From Lentisphaerota bacterium (GTDB lineage: Bacteria; Verrucomicrobiota; Lentisphaeria; Victivallales; Victivallaceae), in assembly GCA_015061525.1 (NCBI GenBank), contig SUWK01000006.1:1-63943 (forward strand): a stretch of DNA of 63,943 nucleotides. The letters run 5' to 3'. The translations under genes and the position numbers were made by a program. The notes below the pieces were generated by a model that made no database searches, was not told where the DNA came from, and saw only the letters and a program-made list of their open reading frames with translations. Position 1 is the first letter of the stretch. Every line of letters begins with the position of its first letter. Below, piece after piece: positions 17,129 to 26,422 of this stretch.

Positions 17129-18007
17129 GTGAAAAAATATACGCAACACTTCTTTACGCTGGTGGAACTGCTGGCGGCGATGGCGGTTTTCAGTATATTG
17201 CTGGCGGTGTCGCTCCGGCTCTTTTCCGGTGCCCAGCAGATTTGGCTGCGCAGTGAGCAGAAAACCGATACCTTCGCTTCTGCGCGTACAGCCATGGAGT
17301 TTATGGCGGCACGTTTGCAGACGATCGAATATAATGATGACGAGCCGTTTGAATTTGTTGACGTTGACGATGATGATGACGATAATGATGATGTCAACGG
17401 TGATGGTTTCAAGGGAGATGGTTTCAAAAATCCGGTATCCGGTTATGAACGTGACTCGGTATGGTTCTTCAGTAACATGGCACTCGGTGACGGTGGGCAT
17501 TGGGGGCACTTTATCCGTTTTGTGCTGGTCGATCCCACGGATACGGATAAAGATGATGCCGGAACTCTGCAGATCCACAAATATACCGGAAACGGAACTC
17601 CGGGGTATTTCAGAGATCTGATGCCGGGTTATTCATCTCGCAAGCGTCGCAGCAAGATCAAGTCCAAAGATCAGGCGATGACCCATTTGCAGAAAGTGTG
17701 GCACGCGGTTGAAACCGGTACTGCCGCTTCCGGCGTCGGTGATCCGTCGGCATCTTCAGTAGATTTGATCAATAATGTAGTGAGTTTGAAAATGACCCGG
17801 CATATTGCCAACGGTACCGATTTGAAAGAGGAAGACGGTTGTACCGAGGGGGCTCCATTTGTGATAGATATCGAACTGCGGGTATTGGACAGCCGCGACA
17901 GTTTCAGAAACTGGCAGCAGGCAACGGACAGTGAAAAAGAGCAGATTTTTATTGAGCATGGTTATACATTCCGCCGGGCGGTACTGCTCGGCAAGAAAGG
18001 AGAGTAA
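17129..18007 (+). CDS. minor pseudopilin (GspJ-like) with an aspartate-rich loop
   Basis: 292 residues. The GTG at 17129 is preferred over the in-frame GTG at 17120 because GAGG (17117-17120) is then 8 bp upstream. The prepilin leader QHFFTLVELLAAMAVFSILL is clear. GspJ-like features follow: RLFSGAQQIWLRSEQ and a C-terminal REL-type strand. At about residues 77-101 lies a loop of mixed Asp/Gly (DDDDDDNDDVNGDG, then two GDGFK units) that resembles calcium-binding loops of the DxNxDG type. Minor pseudopilins commonly bind calcium, but this stretch is unusually acidic. Confidence 0.75.
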   Translation: MKKYTQHFFTLVELLAAMAVFSILLAVSLRLFSGAQQIWLRSEQKTDTFASARTAMEFMAARLQTIEYNDDEPFEFVDVDDDDDDNDDVNGDGFKGDGFKNPVSGYERDSVWFFSNMALGDGGHWGHFIRFVLVDPTDTDKDDAGTLQIHKYTGNGTPGYFRDLMPGYSSRKRRSKIKSKDQAMTHLQKVWHAVETGTAASGVGDPSASSVDLINNVVSLKMTRHIANGTDLKEEDGCTEGAPFVIDIELRVLDSRDSFRNWQQATDSEKEQIFIEHGYTFRRAVLLGKKGE

Positions 18008-18010
18008 CAG

Positions 18011-21000
18011 ATGAACTACACTCCCCGTAAAAATGAAAGCGGTATGGCGTTGGTTTTTGCCATCGGTCTTCTGGCACTGCTGCTGATGATCGGTATGGCA
18101 TTTATCGGTAATGCGGTGAATTACCGTCGGGTGGCGGAAAACAACAGTGCGCGTTCCCAATCCCGGATGTTTGCATTTTCAGCAGTTGCCCGTATGGTTT
18201 CATCGCTGACGGTTTTTACTCATCAGCATACTAAAGAGGATCCGAATCAGAAACCGCCCAAAAATCTGGATCATATCTACAGCTTTGCTGAATATAAAAA
18301 CAATGGAGCTGTAGAAAAGGGCGGTTCGAAATTGACGGACGCTCTTCTCGGGGAAAAATCTCTGCTGCTGCTGCCGGATAATTATTCTGTCATCGACAAA
18401 GAAGATGCCTTGTCTTTCAATGCACGTTTCGAAAATAAGACATGGGAAGGCAGCTGGGTATTTTTCACCAATGGTAAAACCGGCAGTGACCGCCGGATCA
18501 TCGGCAGGGCGGCGTGGCAGGTGATAGGTTCGTCAGCGGATATCGTGGCTCCGGTGTTTATGCGCGGTCATCTGGCTCCGGATGATGACAATACAGTGGC
18601 TCATTCCCCGGATAAACTGCGTTGGGGGCGGGAGATCGATGAAGTGTATCTGGGGAATATTCCACTTTTCAGCAATGTTGCCGGAATCGTTCAGGATCGG
18701 GACAGTGACTGGATCAATTCTTACGACAAGTTATATCAGACGGTCGGTGCATCAAGTGATGCCAAACTTCAACGTTGGGTCGAAACGTGGTTTCTGCCGG
18801 AATCGGAAAACCAACCTGTCGGCAAAGCAACACCGATGCCGGACAAGAAGGAGATTTATATTGACGATGGTTATGCTGTACCGCGTTTCAATATTTCTGA
18901 GTTGGTAAATGGTGTGGATTGGGAAAGCTATTACGACGGCATAGATCAGTGGTACGCCCGTTTCTGGATCACAGCGGCATCTGACGCGAATAGTGATACC
19001 GCTATTTCCAAGCTGACCCAGTCTGCAGAAGATGACCCGCGGGTAAAAAATAAAAAATACGATTATGATGGACTGGTTTTTGACGACAATACCAGTGCAT
19101 TACCATTTTTGCGGCGTATCGGGAATGCCCCGGGGACATTTGAGAACAAAACCGCATTGCGCAAGCAGATCGCTGCCAACTTCAACGACTATTGCGACAG
19201 TGACGGTATGCCGACTTCTGATGTCCCTGCCAAAGATTGGCTCAAGGATATGGATAGTACGACGTATGTTCACCCGACTTATACCGGTAATGAAAAAACA
19301 CCCTATATTTATGAGTTGGGGATGAATTTCGGTATTGTGCCGGGTGACAGCAGTAAAAAAACGATTGAGGCGACCAAACCGGAATCTGCGGCTGACGGAA
19401 CATACCGCATGGATGCCGTGGTCAAGGCTGCTCCGATAGTGAAACTTTGCAATATGTATCCATTGGATATAGTTGCATCTAATGGTGTTGACAAGGATTT
19501 ATACAGTGATTTCGGCGCGGATGCTTCCGATTTCATGCGCAGTTATGTTAATTTCGGTAATATCAGTTTCAAAATTGTTATCCGCGAAGCGGTGTTGAAA
19601 AACATGGTCTTTTCCTATGTTACTGAAACGCAGAAATATGTGGAAAAAGATGACGGCAACGGCAATAAAAGCTGGGAGCCGGATGGGCAGCCGGTGGTGG
19701 AAACCAAAAAATTCAAACTTGATAAATTGACCGTAAACGACAGCTTTATTGACAATTCAAATATGGCTGGATTGAAACAGGTGTTTTCATTTACAGGTAA
19801 TAAATGGGAGCGTGCCGGAGTTGCCGCTGCCGATGGAGCGAAAACAATTTTGCCGGTGGTATTTGCCCGCAGTGATGTGGATAATTTTACCAACCACACA
19901 CCTTATCCGGTCAAAGTCAGTTCCGGCAAAGATGATCAGCAGTGGCAGACCGCGGCATGTCAGGCTGATAGTGCCGGGAATTCTCCGTTGGAGTTCTCAC
20001 TTACTCCTGCCGTGGCAGATTTTTTTACTGCCAGCGGCAGCGGCAATACGGCAACTGCTGATGAAAAAAGCGGTATTACTATCAATACTGCCGGGATCAC
20101 TGCCAGCGGTGACGGTGCTGTACTGGGAACGCTGGATGAGTTCAAATACGCAGTCGGCAGCAGAGTTGCCGGAGTTCCCTCTGATGGTGAAGTGGTCACG
20201 TACAAAGATGCTGCGATCGGTGTCCCGGAATCGGTGGATATTGATAAAGTTAAGCTCAGCGATCTTTCGACCGGCGGTATCCGGCGTGCGGTGCTGACCG
20301 CCAATATTCCGGTCGGCACCAGTGCTGCCGAGGAATCCGGCGTTGATTATGTGAAAGAATTGGCTGCGAGTCTTACCACCGGGTTTAACGATTTAAGTGA
20401 TGATGATCGTACCATTACCGTAAATTCAGGCGCTGACGGAACTGCTCCGGTCGGCGGATTCGTGATCGGTTCTTACCGCAATTACGACCCCCGGCAGAAT
20501 CTTAACGGCGGCGACTGGAGTGCGGTTCCGGCGGTCAAAAAAATCGCTGATTTCATCAATCCGGATAAAAGCGTCGTTGCCCAGGTTATGAGAATAGACT
20601 CAACCGGCGGGGCAGGTTTGGTAAATGCGGCGGATCTTGATACTGAAAAAATTTTCTCTCCGAAATGCGACGCGGGAAATACTCAAGACTGGGAACTTGC
20701 TGCGGAACCTGCCTATCTGGATGTTGCGAAAAATCAACACGTTTCCACTGCGGTCATCCGCAATGCGCCGATGATGAGTCCGTGGGAGATCGGATTCATC
20801 CACCGTGGTGTCCGTTGGCAGACGATCAACCTCAAAGCCTCCAATACCGGCGGCGGAGATTATCTTGGAATGCACGAACCGAAAGACAACTGGGAAGAAG
20901 CTGGTACTTCTTACGGCTCCGGTGACGGTGCGATCCTGGAGCAGATCAAGATGACAGACCGGATACCGAGTTACGGTAAATTGAATGTTGCCCGTCTGCG

Positions 21001-21697
21001 TACAGATGACCGCAACTTCAACGATCATGCAGAGGAGAATAAAGCGATCATCAAGGCAATTTTCCAAAACATTGAATATGGTACCGAGCCGTGGGATTTC
21101 ATTGAGGACAGCCGCCGCAACAGCAGCAGCGGTAAGTTTCCGGCTCCGAGACAGGAATCTGAAAAGACCAGAATAACGTCTGATGATGCAGATGCTATTG
21201 TTACAAAGTTTCTGGAGGTCAATACCAATGGTTCCAACCGCCGCATAGAATTGCTCAATGTCCATAAAGATGGCTTGGGACTGGAAAATGCGTACAGTGA
21301 TAAAGTTGCTGATACGCAGCAGACGGATGCCGCCTTTGAAGAGATCATCGGTAAGACGATGAATCTTTTCTCGGCTGAACCGCAGTCGCTCAATCGCGTT
21401 AATGTCGTGGTTGTTGCCCAGAGTATCCGGGATATGGCAGGTGAACAGGTGCAGTTGACCGATGAAACCGTTGACGGCAAATTGACCTCTCCCAATGGAG
21501 GAACCAAAGGAACCATTGAAGACGGTACGGTTACTATGGAGTGTGAATACGGCAAGTTTGATATGCTGCAGCACGCAGATGATTCTGACAAGAATGTTTA
21601 CTTTGATCAGATCACCGGAGAAGTTAAAATGTTTGTCCGGCTGTTTTATGATAACAGTACCGGCAGGATGACAGTTCAGAAAATAGATTATCTTTGA
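18011..21697 (+). CDS. very large GspK/PilX-like pseudopilus protein
   Basis: 1228 residues. The N-terminus (ESGMALVFAIGLLALLLMIG, then FIGNAVNYRRVAENNSARSQS) is the GspK/PilX type: a short basic leader, a membrane helix and a heptad-like segment. Usual GspK proteins are near 300-350 residues, so this one is about four times longer. The remainder is soluble, with repeated aromatic/Asp-rich stretches and no domain I can name. It follows the J-like gene after 3 bp and precedes thiN after 4 bp, so it is the last pilin gene of the operon. In other systems GspK caps the pseudopilus tip; here the large ectodomain may be a substrate-binding or surface module. Confidence 0.7.
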   Translation: MNYTPRKNESGMALVFAIGLLALLLMIGMAFIGNAVNYRRVAENNSARSQSRMFAFSAVARMVSSLTVFTHQHTKEDPNQKPPKNLDHIYSFAEYKNNGAVEKGGSKLTDALLGEKSLLLLPDNYSVIDKEDALSFNARFENKTWEGSWVFFTNGKTGSDRRIIGRAAWQVIGSSADIVAPVFMRGHLAPDDDNTVAHSPDKLRWGREIDEVYLGNIPLFSNVAGIVQDRDSDWINSYDKLYQTVGASSDAKLQRWVETWFLPESENQPVGKATPMPDKKEIYIDDGYAVPRFNISELVNGVDWESYYDGIDQWYARFWITAASDANSDTAISKLTQSAEDDPRVKNKKYDYDGLVFDDNTSALPFLRRIGNAPGTFENKTALRKQIAANFNDYCDSDGMPTSDVPAKDWLKDMDSTTYVHPTYTGNEKTPYIYELGMNFGIVPGDSSKKTIEATKPESAADGTYRMDAVVKAAPIVKLCNMYPLDIVASNGVDKDLYSDFGADASDFMRSYVNFGNISFKIVIREAVLKNMVFSYVTETQKYVEKDDGNGNKSWEPDGQPVVETKKFKLDKLTVNDSFIDNSNMAGLKQVFSFTGNKWERAGVAAADGAKTILPVVFARSDVDNFTNHTPYPVKVSSGKDDQQWQTAACQADSAGNSPLEFSLTPAVADFFTASGSGNTATADEKSGITINTAGITASGDGAVLGTLDEFKYAVGSRVAGVPSDGEVVTYKDAAIGVPESVDIDKVKLSDLSTGGIRRAVLTANIPVGTSAAEESGVDYVKELAASLTTGFNDLSDDDRTITVNSGADGTAPVGGFVIGSYRNYDPRQNLNGGDWSAVPAVKKIADFINPDKSVVAQVMRIDSTGGAGLVNAADLDTEKIFSPKCDAGNTQDWELAAEPAYLDVAKNQHVSTAVIRNAPMMSPWEIGFIHRGVRWQTINLKASNTGGGDYLGMHEPKDNWEEAGTSYGSGDGAILEQIKMTDRIPSYGKLNVARLRTDDRNFNDHAEENKAIIKAIFQNIEYGTEPWDFIEDSRRNSSSGKFPAPRQESEKTRITSDDADAIVTKFLEVNTNGSNRRIELLNVHKDGLGLENAYSDKVADTQQTDAAFEEIIGKTMNLFSAEPQSLNRVNVVVVAQSIRDMAGEQVQLTDETVDGKLTSPNGGTKGTIEDGTVTMECEYGKFDMLQHADDSDKNVYFDQITGEVKMFVRLFYDNSTGRMTVQKIDYL

Positions 21698-21701
21698 TAA
21701 A

Positions 21702-22322
21702 ATGAAAGAGGTAATTATCCTTGCGGACGGCGAATTTCCCCGCCGTCCGCAATTACTTGATATGCTGGGAAATGCGAAGTGCGTAGTCTGCTGTGACGGC
21801 GCGGCGGATAAATTGCTTGCTTTCGGCAGAGAGCCGGATTGGATCGTGGGTGACCTTGACAGTGTTTCACCGGAAACGAAAGCGCGTTTTGCCGATCGTG
21901 CGGTAAAATTTTTTGAGCAGGAGACCAACGACCTTGCCAAAAGTTTCCGCTTCTGTCTGGAACGCGGATTGCCGGTCTCTGCGATATTGGGGGCATCCGG
22001 CGCGCGCGAAGATCATCTGTTGGGCAATCTCGGTCAATTCGCCGAAGCGGCACTTAAATTCCCCGGTATACGGCTTTATACTGATACCGGGTACTTTTGT
22101 GCATTTTCCGGGCAGGGGAGTTTTGAAACGCAGCCGGGAACGCAGGTGTCCATATTCAGTTTTGATCCGGCGGCGAAATTGAACTCATCCGGCTTGAAAT
22201 ATCCTTTGACAGATCTGCAGTTGACCTGGTGGTACTCCGGAACGTTGAATGAGGTGATGGAGGTGCCGTTTACTCTTGAATCTGACCGGGATACGCCGAT
22301 TTTACTGTTTTTTAAGTATTGA
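21702..22322 (+). CDS. thiN: thiamine diphosphokinase
   Basis: 206 residues, the normal size. It shows the motifs of the family: CCDGAADKLL (nucleotide site), VGDLDSVSPE (metal-binding aspartates), ETNDLAKSFRFCL and LGASGAREDHLLGNL, then a C-terminal beta domain that binds thiamine. It makes thiamine diphosphate from thiamine and ATP in the cytoplasm. It starts 4 bp after the giant pseudopilin gene and lacks its own promoter. Confidence 0.93.
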   Translation: MKEVIILADGEFPRRPQLLDMLGNAKCVVCCDGAADKLLAFGREPDWIVGDLDSVSPETKARFADRAVKFFEQETNDLAKSFRFCLERGLPVSAILGASGAREDHLLGNLGQFAEAALKFPGIRLYTDTGYFCAFSGQGSFETQPGTQVSIFSFDPAAKLNSSGLKYPLTDLQLTWWYSGTLNEVMEVPFTLESDRDTPILLFFKY

Positions 22323-22325
22323 CGC

Positions 22326-22354
22326 TTGAATTGAATACAGTTTGGTGATATATT
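22326..22354 (+). promoter_or_regulatory. promoter of rpsU
   Basis: TTGAAT (22326-22331), 17 bp, TATATT (22349-22354), directly after the thiN stop. Confidence 0.75.
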
Positions 22355-22403
22355 AATAAATATTGTGTTGAACGACTGAAATTATTGAAAGGGGGTGAAT
22401 TCC

Positions 22404-22571
22404 ATGCATACCGAAGTCCGCGTCAAAAAAGGTGAGGTCATCGACCGCGCACTGCGTCGGCTCAAAAAGAAGCTCGACAAGGAGGGAACCCTCAAAGAAC
22501 TGCGTAACCGCCGGCACTATGAAAAGCCGAGCGAAATCAAACGCCGCGAAGCTAAACAGCGTCGTCACTGA
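22404..22571 (+). CDS. rpsU: 30S ribosomal protein S21
   Basis: A 55-residue basic protein. It begins [20 protein letters not shown] and continues through [20 protein letters not shown] to [15 protein letters not shown], matching S21 over its whole length. S21 binds the small subunit near the anti-Shine-Dalgarno end of 16S rRNA. AAAGGGGGTGA (22388-22398) is a strong ribosome binding site. It is monocistronic, with its own promoter and terminator. Confidence 0.95.
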   Translation: MHTEVRVKKGEVIDRALRRLKKKLDKEGTLKELRNRRHYEKPSEIKRREAKQRRH

Positions 22572-22582
22572 TTCACGCAAGT

Positions 22583-22622
22583 GCAAAAAAAAAGAGATCC
22601 GTTTTCCGGATCTCTTTTTTTT
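22583..22622. terminator. bidirectional terminator between rpsU and mtaD
   Basis: AAAGAGATCCG (22591-22601) and CGGATCTCTTT (22607-22617) form a perfect 11-bp stem flanked by an A run on the left and a T run on the right, so it can stop both the rightward rpsU and the leftward mtaD transcripts. Confidence 0.93.
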
Positions 22623-22651
22623 GTGTGCTTCAATATAAAGCTGCGTTAAAC

Positions 22652-23899
22652 TTATTTCCACGAGGCGATTTTTTTACACACTTCTTTTGCGGCGGCGATG
22701 ATATCCGCTTCTCCGGGGATGACTTTATTGCGCATCAGGAATTTGCCGTTGCAGATCACCGAATCGATATCAGCCGGACTTGCCGCGTAAACCATATCGG
22801 CAGTCAGATCGTAATTGGCACTCATTGCGATGCTGTTCAAATCAACCAGCAGCATATCAGCCGCTTTGCCGACGGCGATGACTCCGGCATCGACTTTGGC
22901 AAATTCCGCACCGGCAGCGGTGGCGGCGTGAAAGATATCGGCAGTTTTTCCGGCAGTGGGAACTTTGCTTACCGTCTTGGCGGTCAGTGCGGCAACTTTC
23001 ATCTCATCGAGCATGGAAAGATTGTTGTTGCTGGAAGTTCCATCGGTACCGATGGCGATTTTGCATCCTGCGGCACGTGCGGCTTCAAAGTCGAACAACC
23101 CGCTGCAAAGTTTCATATTTGATATCGGATTGTGCGCGATATATGCTTTTCTGGCGGCGATGATTTCACGGTCGTGATCTGTAAGATGAACGCAGTGTGC
23201 GAGCATGGCACGCTCATTGATCAGACCGAGGGAGTCCAGATATTCCACCGGGGTCATGCCGTCATGTTCTTTGCGGCAGTCGGCGACCTCTTTTGCGGTT
23301 TCTGAAACATGGATATGTACCGCTCTGCCGTCATTTTCCATCATGGCGGCAATTTTCTGCAAAGTCGGTTTGTCAACCGTGTAGATCGCATGGGGGGTAT
23401 GTGAAACGGAAACTGTTTCCACGTCCTGCGCCGCTTCGATCAAGGCGGCATTGGCAGATTTCGCATCATCGGAAATATTGCCGAGATAGAGCAGCCCCAA
23501 TGTGGCGCGCATACCGGATTCCCTGACCGCTTTGAGTGCGGCTTCCGGGTGCCAGTAGGAATCATTAAAGTAAACGGAACCGGAGCGGATCATTTCAACA
23601 GTGGCAAGGCGGGTTCCGATATAGATGTCTTCAGCATTGAGTTTTGCTTCCACCGGCCAGATATGATTGCTCAACCAGTCAAAAAGTTCCATATCCTCTG
23701 CGTAGCCGCGCAGCAGCGTCATCGCCGCGTGATTGTGAGCGTTGTAAAATGGCGGCAGTACAGTCAGTGAGCCTTTGCCGTCAAAAACATCTGCATCCTG
23801 AGCGGTTATTTCCGGTGTGATGGCGGCGATGGTGCCGTTGTCGAGCAGAATAGAGGTCAGTTGACCATTCAGCAAAACATTTTTCAGTAACGTTTTCAT
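22652..23899 (-). CDS. mtaD: 5-methylthioadenosine/S-adenosylhomocysteine deaminase (MtaD type)
   Basis: 415 residues of the amidohydrolase superfamily. Zinc ligands are visible in NAHNHAAMTLLRGYAED (His55, His57), HIHVSET, MLAHCVH and IAIGTDGTSSNNN; the HNPISNMKL and SSNNNLSMLDE stretches are typical of MTA/SAH deaminases. The enzyme converts methylthioadenosine or S-adenosylhomocysteine to the inosyl derivatives. It overlaps the upstream SAHH-like gene by ATGA and is the last gene of the mur operon. Related guanine or chlorohydrolase-type deaminases are a less likely alternative. Confidence 0.85.
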   Translation of the reverse strand: MKTLLKNVLLNGQLTSILLDNGTIAAITPEITAQDADVFDGKGSLTVLPPFYNAHNHAAMTLLRGYAEDMELFDWLSNHIWPVEAKLNAEDIYIGTRLATVEMIRSGSVYFNDSYWHPEAALKAVRESGMRATLGLLYLGNISDDAKSANAALIEAAQDVETVSVSHTPHAIYTVDKPTLQKIAAMMENDGRAVHIHVSETAKEVADCRKEHDGMTPVEYLDSLGLINERAMLAHCVHLTDHDREIIAARKAYIAHNPISNMKLCSGLFDFEAARAAGCKIAIGTDGTSSNNNLSMLDEMKVAALTAKTVSKVPTAGKTADIFHAATAAGAEFAKVDAGVIAVGKAADMLLVDLNSIAMSANYDLTADMVYAASPADIDSVICNGKFLMRNKVIPGEADIIAAAKEVCKKIASWK

Positions 23900-24945
23900 A
23901 AATTGAACTCCTTCAGAATAAGATCGATTTCATTGTTCATTTTGCCGGTATTCCGGATATCGTCAATGATCTGCATTTCCATTGCAGAAGGCGGCAGATT
24001 TATTCCGGGGACAAGGTTTTTCTGCAGCAAAGAGAGTAATGCGGCATTGCTCAACGCCATACTGGGATCGATGTAGGATATCCATGTCGGTTCTTCCAAA
24101 ATGAAATTAAGCGGACGTTTATTGTTGAGTACCGCTGACTCCGGCAGGGTTTCCCCGAACTCATCTTCCACCCCCATATTGGCGATGACCGGTTTATTCT
24201 GCAGCAGGGCAGGCACATACTCAGCCAGAACTCCCGGCAGTCCGGTCGCGGAAACGACGCACCATGCATCGGCAAGTTCCGCAGAAAGCCGCTTGCTTTC
24301 TGACGTGGAAATAAAATCCACACCGGCAGGCGGAGTTATGGTGTTTTTGTCAACGATAAGAGTTTTTGCTCCGGCAAGAGCGGAATAATAGGCTGTGCCC
24401 CTGCCGACTTTACCGCCGCCGAAAATCAGCACTTTTTTTCCGGAAAAACTGTAAAACCCCAGATGTTTCATCGCCCGGACAAAACTTTCTCCGGTGCCGA
24501 GGGTGGTTTCAAAACGTTTGAGGATGCCGGAATCCACCGAGAACACCGGCTGCGGACAATCCCGGTAATATTCAAGACCGGAGCGGGTCAACTCCGCATA
24601 ACCGAACCGCGATGAGACATTTCTGTGGCGTCCGGCACAGTCGGCAACCACATCGAATGTTTCGCGGCGGATTTTGTCATCAGCGGTCCGTATGCCGAAT
24701 CGCGGCAGGATTTTCAGAATTTCCGGATCATACGGGATGTCTTTTCCGGTTGACACCGTAATATCCGCACCGGCGGCGAGCAGAACGGAGTATTTCACCA
24801 TCGTATTGCGGAAAACCGGGGTTGCATCCAGAATTTTGATCCCATCAAGCGGTCGTGATTTCTGCCATTTGCCCAGTTGTGCATATAGGGCAGGGTAATC
24901 CTGCGGCGTATAGAAACGGCTTAAAAAATCATTTAATTCATTCAT
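23896..24945 (-). CDS. divergent S-adenosylhomocysteine-hydrolase-like NAD-binding protein
   Basis: 349 residues from the ATG at 24945 (GGAAGAG upstream), starting 8 nt before the murE stop. The middle aligns by eye with AdoHcy hydrolase: VDSGILKRFETTLGTGES corresponds to the segment before the Rossmann fold, then GKKVLIFGGGKVGRGTAYY (NAD site), later VIANMGVEDEFGE and SYIDPSMALSNAA, like the NIGH and HPSFVMSNS motifs. It is about 60-80 residues shorter than usual. The catalytic Lys-x3-Asp-Asn of classical enzymes is altered (Asp-Asn is replaced by Glu-Thr). Its coupling to mtaD suggests a role in SAH or S-inosylhomocysteine breakdown; this is inference. Confidence 0.6.
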   Translation of the reverse strand: MNELNDFLSRFYTPQDYPALYAQLGKWQKSRPLDGIKILDATPVFRNTMVKYSVLLAAGADITVSTGKDIPYDPEILKILPRFGIRTADDKIRRETFDVVADCAGRHRNVSSRFGYAELTRSGLEYYRDCPQPVFSVDSGILKRFETTLGTGESFVRAMKHLGFYSFSGKKVLIFGGGKVGRGTAYYSALAGAKTLIVDKNTITPPAGVDFISTSESKRLSAELADAWCVVSATGLPGVLAEYVPALLQNKPVIANMGVEDEFGETLPESAVLNNKRPLNFILEEPTWISYIDPSMALSNAALLSLLQKNLVPGINLPPSAMEMQIIDDIRNTGKMNNEIDLILKEFNL

Positions 24946-26422
24946 GAGACTCTTCCAGTAGACGCCGGAGTATTTCCCGGTCATCAAAGTGATGTTTTAC
25001 ACCTTTTATTTCCTGATAATTTTCATGTCCCTTTCCGGCTACGAGAACGATATCATTTTTTTGGGCAGTATCAACGGCAAGTTTCAAGGCATTTTCCCTG
25101 GATACAGCAACTTCAAAATCGCAGTTTTCCGGAATTCCGGAAAGAATATCGGCAATGATATCCAACGGCTCTTCCGAGCGGGGATTGTCACTGGTGATGA
25201 TGAGTTTGTCGGCAATTGCTGCTGCTGCTGCCCCCATTCGCGGACGTTTGCTCTTATCGCGATTGCCTCCGGCACCGAAAACCGCGATAAGTTTTCCGGA
25301 ACAGAGTTTTTTCAAAGTGGACAGTACATTGGCAAGTGCATCGTCTGTATGGGCGTAGTCAACGAAAAAATTTGCTCCGTTCGGGGCGGAGAGTTTTTCA
25401 AGGCGTCCGGGAACCTGCAGCGGCATCGACAATGCCCGGTCGATCGCTGCCGGTGCGATCCCGGAACAGAGCATCAATGTCAAAACTCCGGCAAGATTGC
25501 TGATGTTGTAATCACCCGGCAGAGGAAAATTCACCTGATATGCCTGCAGAGCATTGCTCAAAACGAATGAGCAGCCGTCAACAGAAACGGCACTTTCCGA
25601 GATGCGCCAACCGGCACTTTCCGCTTTTCCGAAAGTCGGGATCTTCAAATCCGGTCTTTCATCGGCAAGTTCAGCTGCAAGGCGGAGACCGGCCGGGGAA
25701 TCGATGTTTATTGCGGCGATACCGCCGGGGACGATCAAGTCGGTGAAAAGAGTCTTTTTTGCCTGATAATAGTTTTCCATATCCCGATGATAGTCAAGGT
25801 GATCTCCGGTCAGATTTGTAAAAACAGCTCCTTTAAGTGTTATTCCGTGCAGACGGTTTTGTGCAAGAGCATGACTGGAAAATTCCATGGCTGCTGCCGC
25901 AAGCTGATTAGCGCGCATTGCTGCCAGCAAAGGAAAGAGAGTTTGCGGATCAGGTGTGGTATGAGTCGGAGATAAGGTGTGCGCTCCGTCATCATATTCC
26001 ACGGTTGAAACCAATCCGCAGGGACAACCGGCGGCATTGAGCAAATGGCGCATCAGATAAACGCTGGTGGTTTTGCCGTTGGTTCCGGTAACACCGTACA
26101 GTTGCAATGCCTCATCCGGAGTATTGCAGCGGTGACGGCAGAGCAGTGAAAATGCTTTCCGGACATCGGTCACCTGACAAAAAAGGATCTCCGGCGGGTA
26201 ATCTGCCAGATCTGAATGATGAATTACAGCCGCTGCACCGGCGGCAATGGCATCGGCAATAAATTTTTCTCCGTCGTTTGCAGTTCCCGGAATCGCGGCG
26301 AAAACAGCTCCGGGGGTGATTTGGCGGGAATCGTTGACGATCGGAGCATCCGGCAGTTCCGGATTTTTTCCGCGGCAGGCAATCAGCAGAGAGCCGAAAA
26401 GTTTATCAGCAGTTACCGGCAT
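24938..26422 (-). CDS. murE: UDP-MurNAc-L-Ala-D-Glu:meso-diaminopimelate ligase
   Basis: 494 residues, full length. The N-terminal UDP-binding domain is followed by the ATP motif GVTGTNGKTTSVYL and, near residue 410, SDNPRSEEP, the DNPR signature that binds meso-diaminopimelate rather than lysine. The window's organism therefore makes DAP-type peptidoglycan. The ATG follows the murF stop directly, with GGAGG inside the end of murF. The next gene starts within its last codons. Confidence 0.96.
   Translation of the reverse strand: MPVTADKLFGSLLIACRGKNPELPDAPIVNDSRQITPGAVFAAIPGTANDGEKFIADAIAAGAAAVIHHSDLADYPPEILFCQVTDVRKAFSLLCRHRCNTPDEALQLYGVTGTNGKTTSVYLMRHLLNAAGCPCGLVSTVEYDDGAHTLSPTHTTPDPQTLFPLLAAMRANQLAAAAMEFSSHALAQNRLHGITLKGAVFTNLTGDHLDYHRDMENYYQAKKTLFTDLIVPGGIAAINIDSPAGLRLAAELADERPDLKIPTFGKAESAGWRISESAVSVDGCSFVLSNALQAYQVNFPLPGDYNISNLAGVLTLMLCSGIAPAAIDRALSMPLQVPGRLEKLSAPNGANFFVDYAHTDDALANVLSTLKKLCSGKLIAVFGAGGNRDKSKRPRMGAAAAAIADKLIITSDNPRSEEPLDIIADILSGIPENCDFEVAVSRENALKLAVDTAQKNDIVLVAGKGHENYQEIKGVKHHFDDREILRRLLEESHE

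Noticed and set aside
20600-21940. 446-codon open frame antisense to the GspK-like gene
   Set aside because: Runs across the border of two real genes on the other strand; composition typical of a shadow frame.
22322-22404. Riboswitch (for example TPP) between thiN and rpsU
   Set aside because: No TPP-box consensus and the gap only fits a promoter and the rpsU leader.
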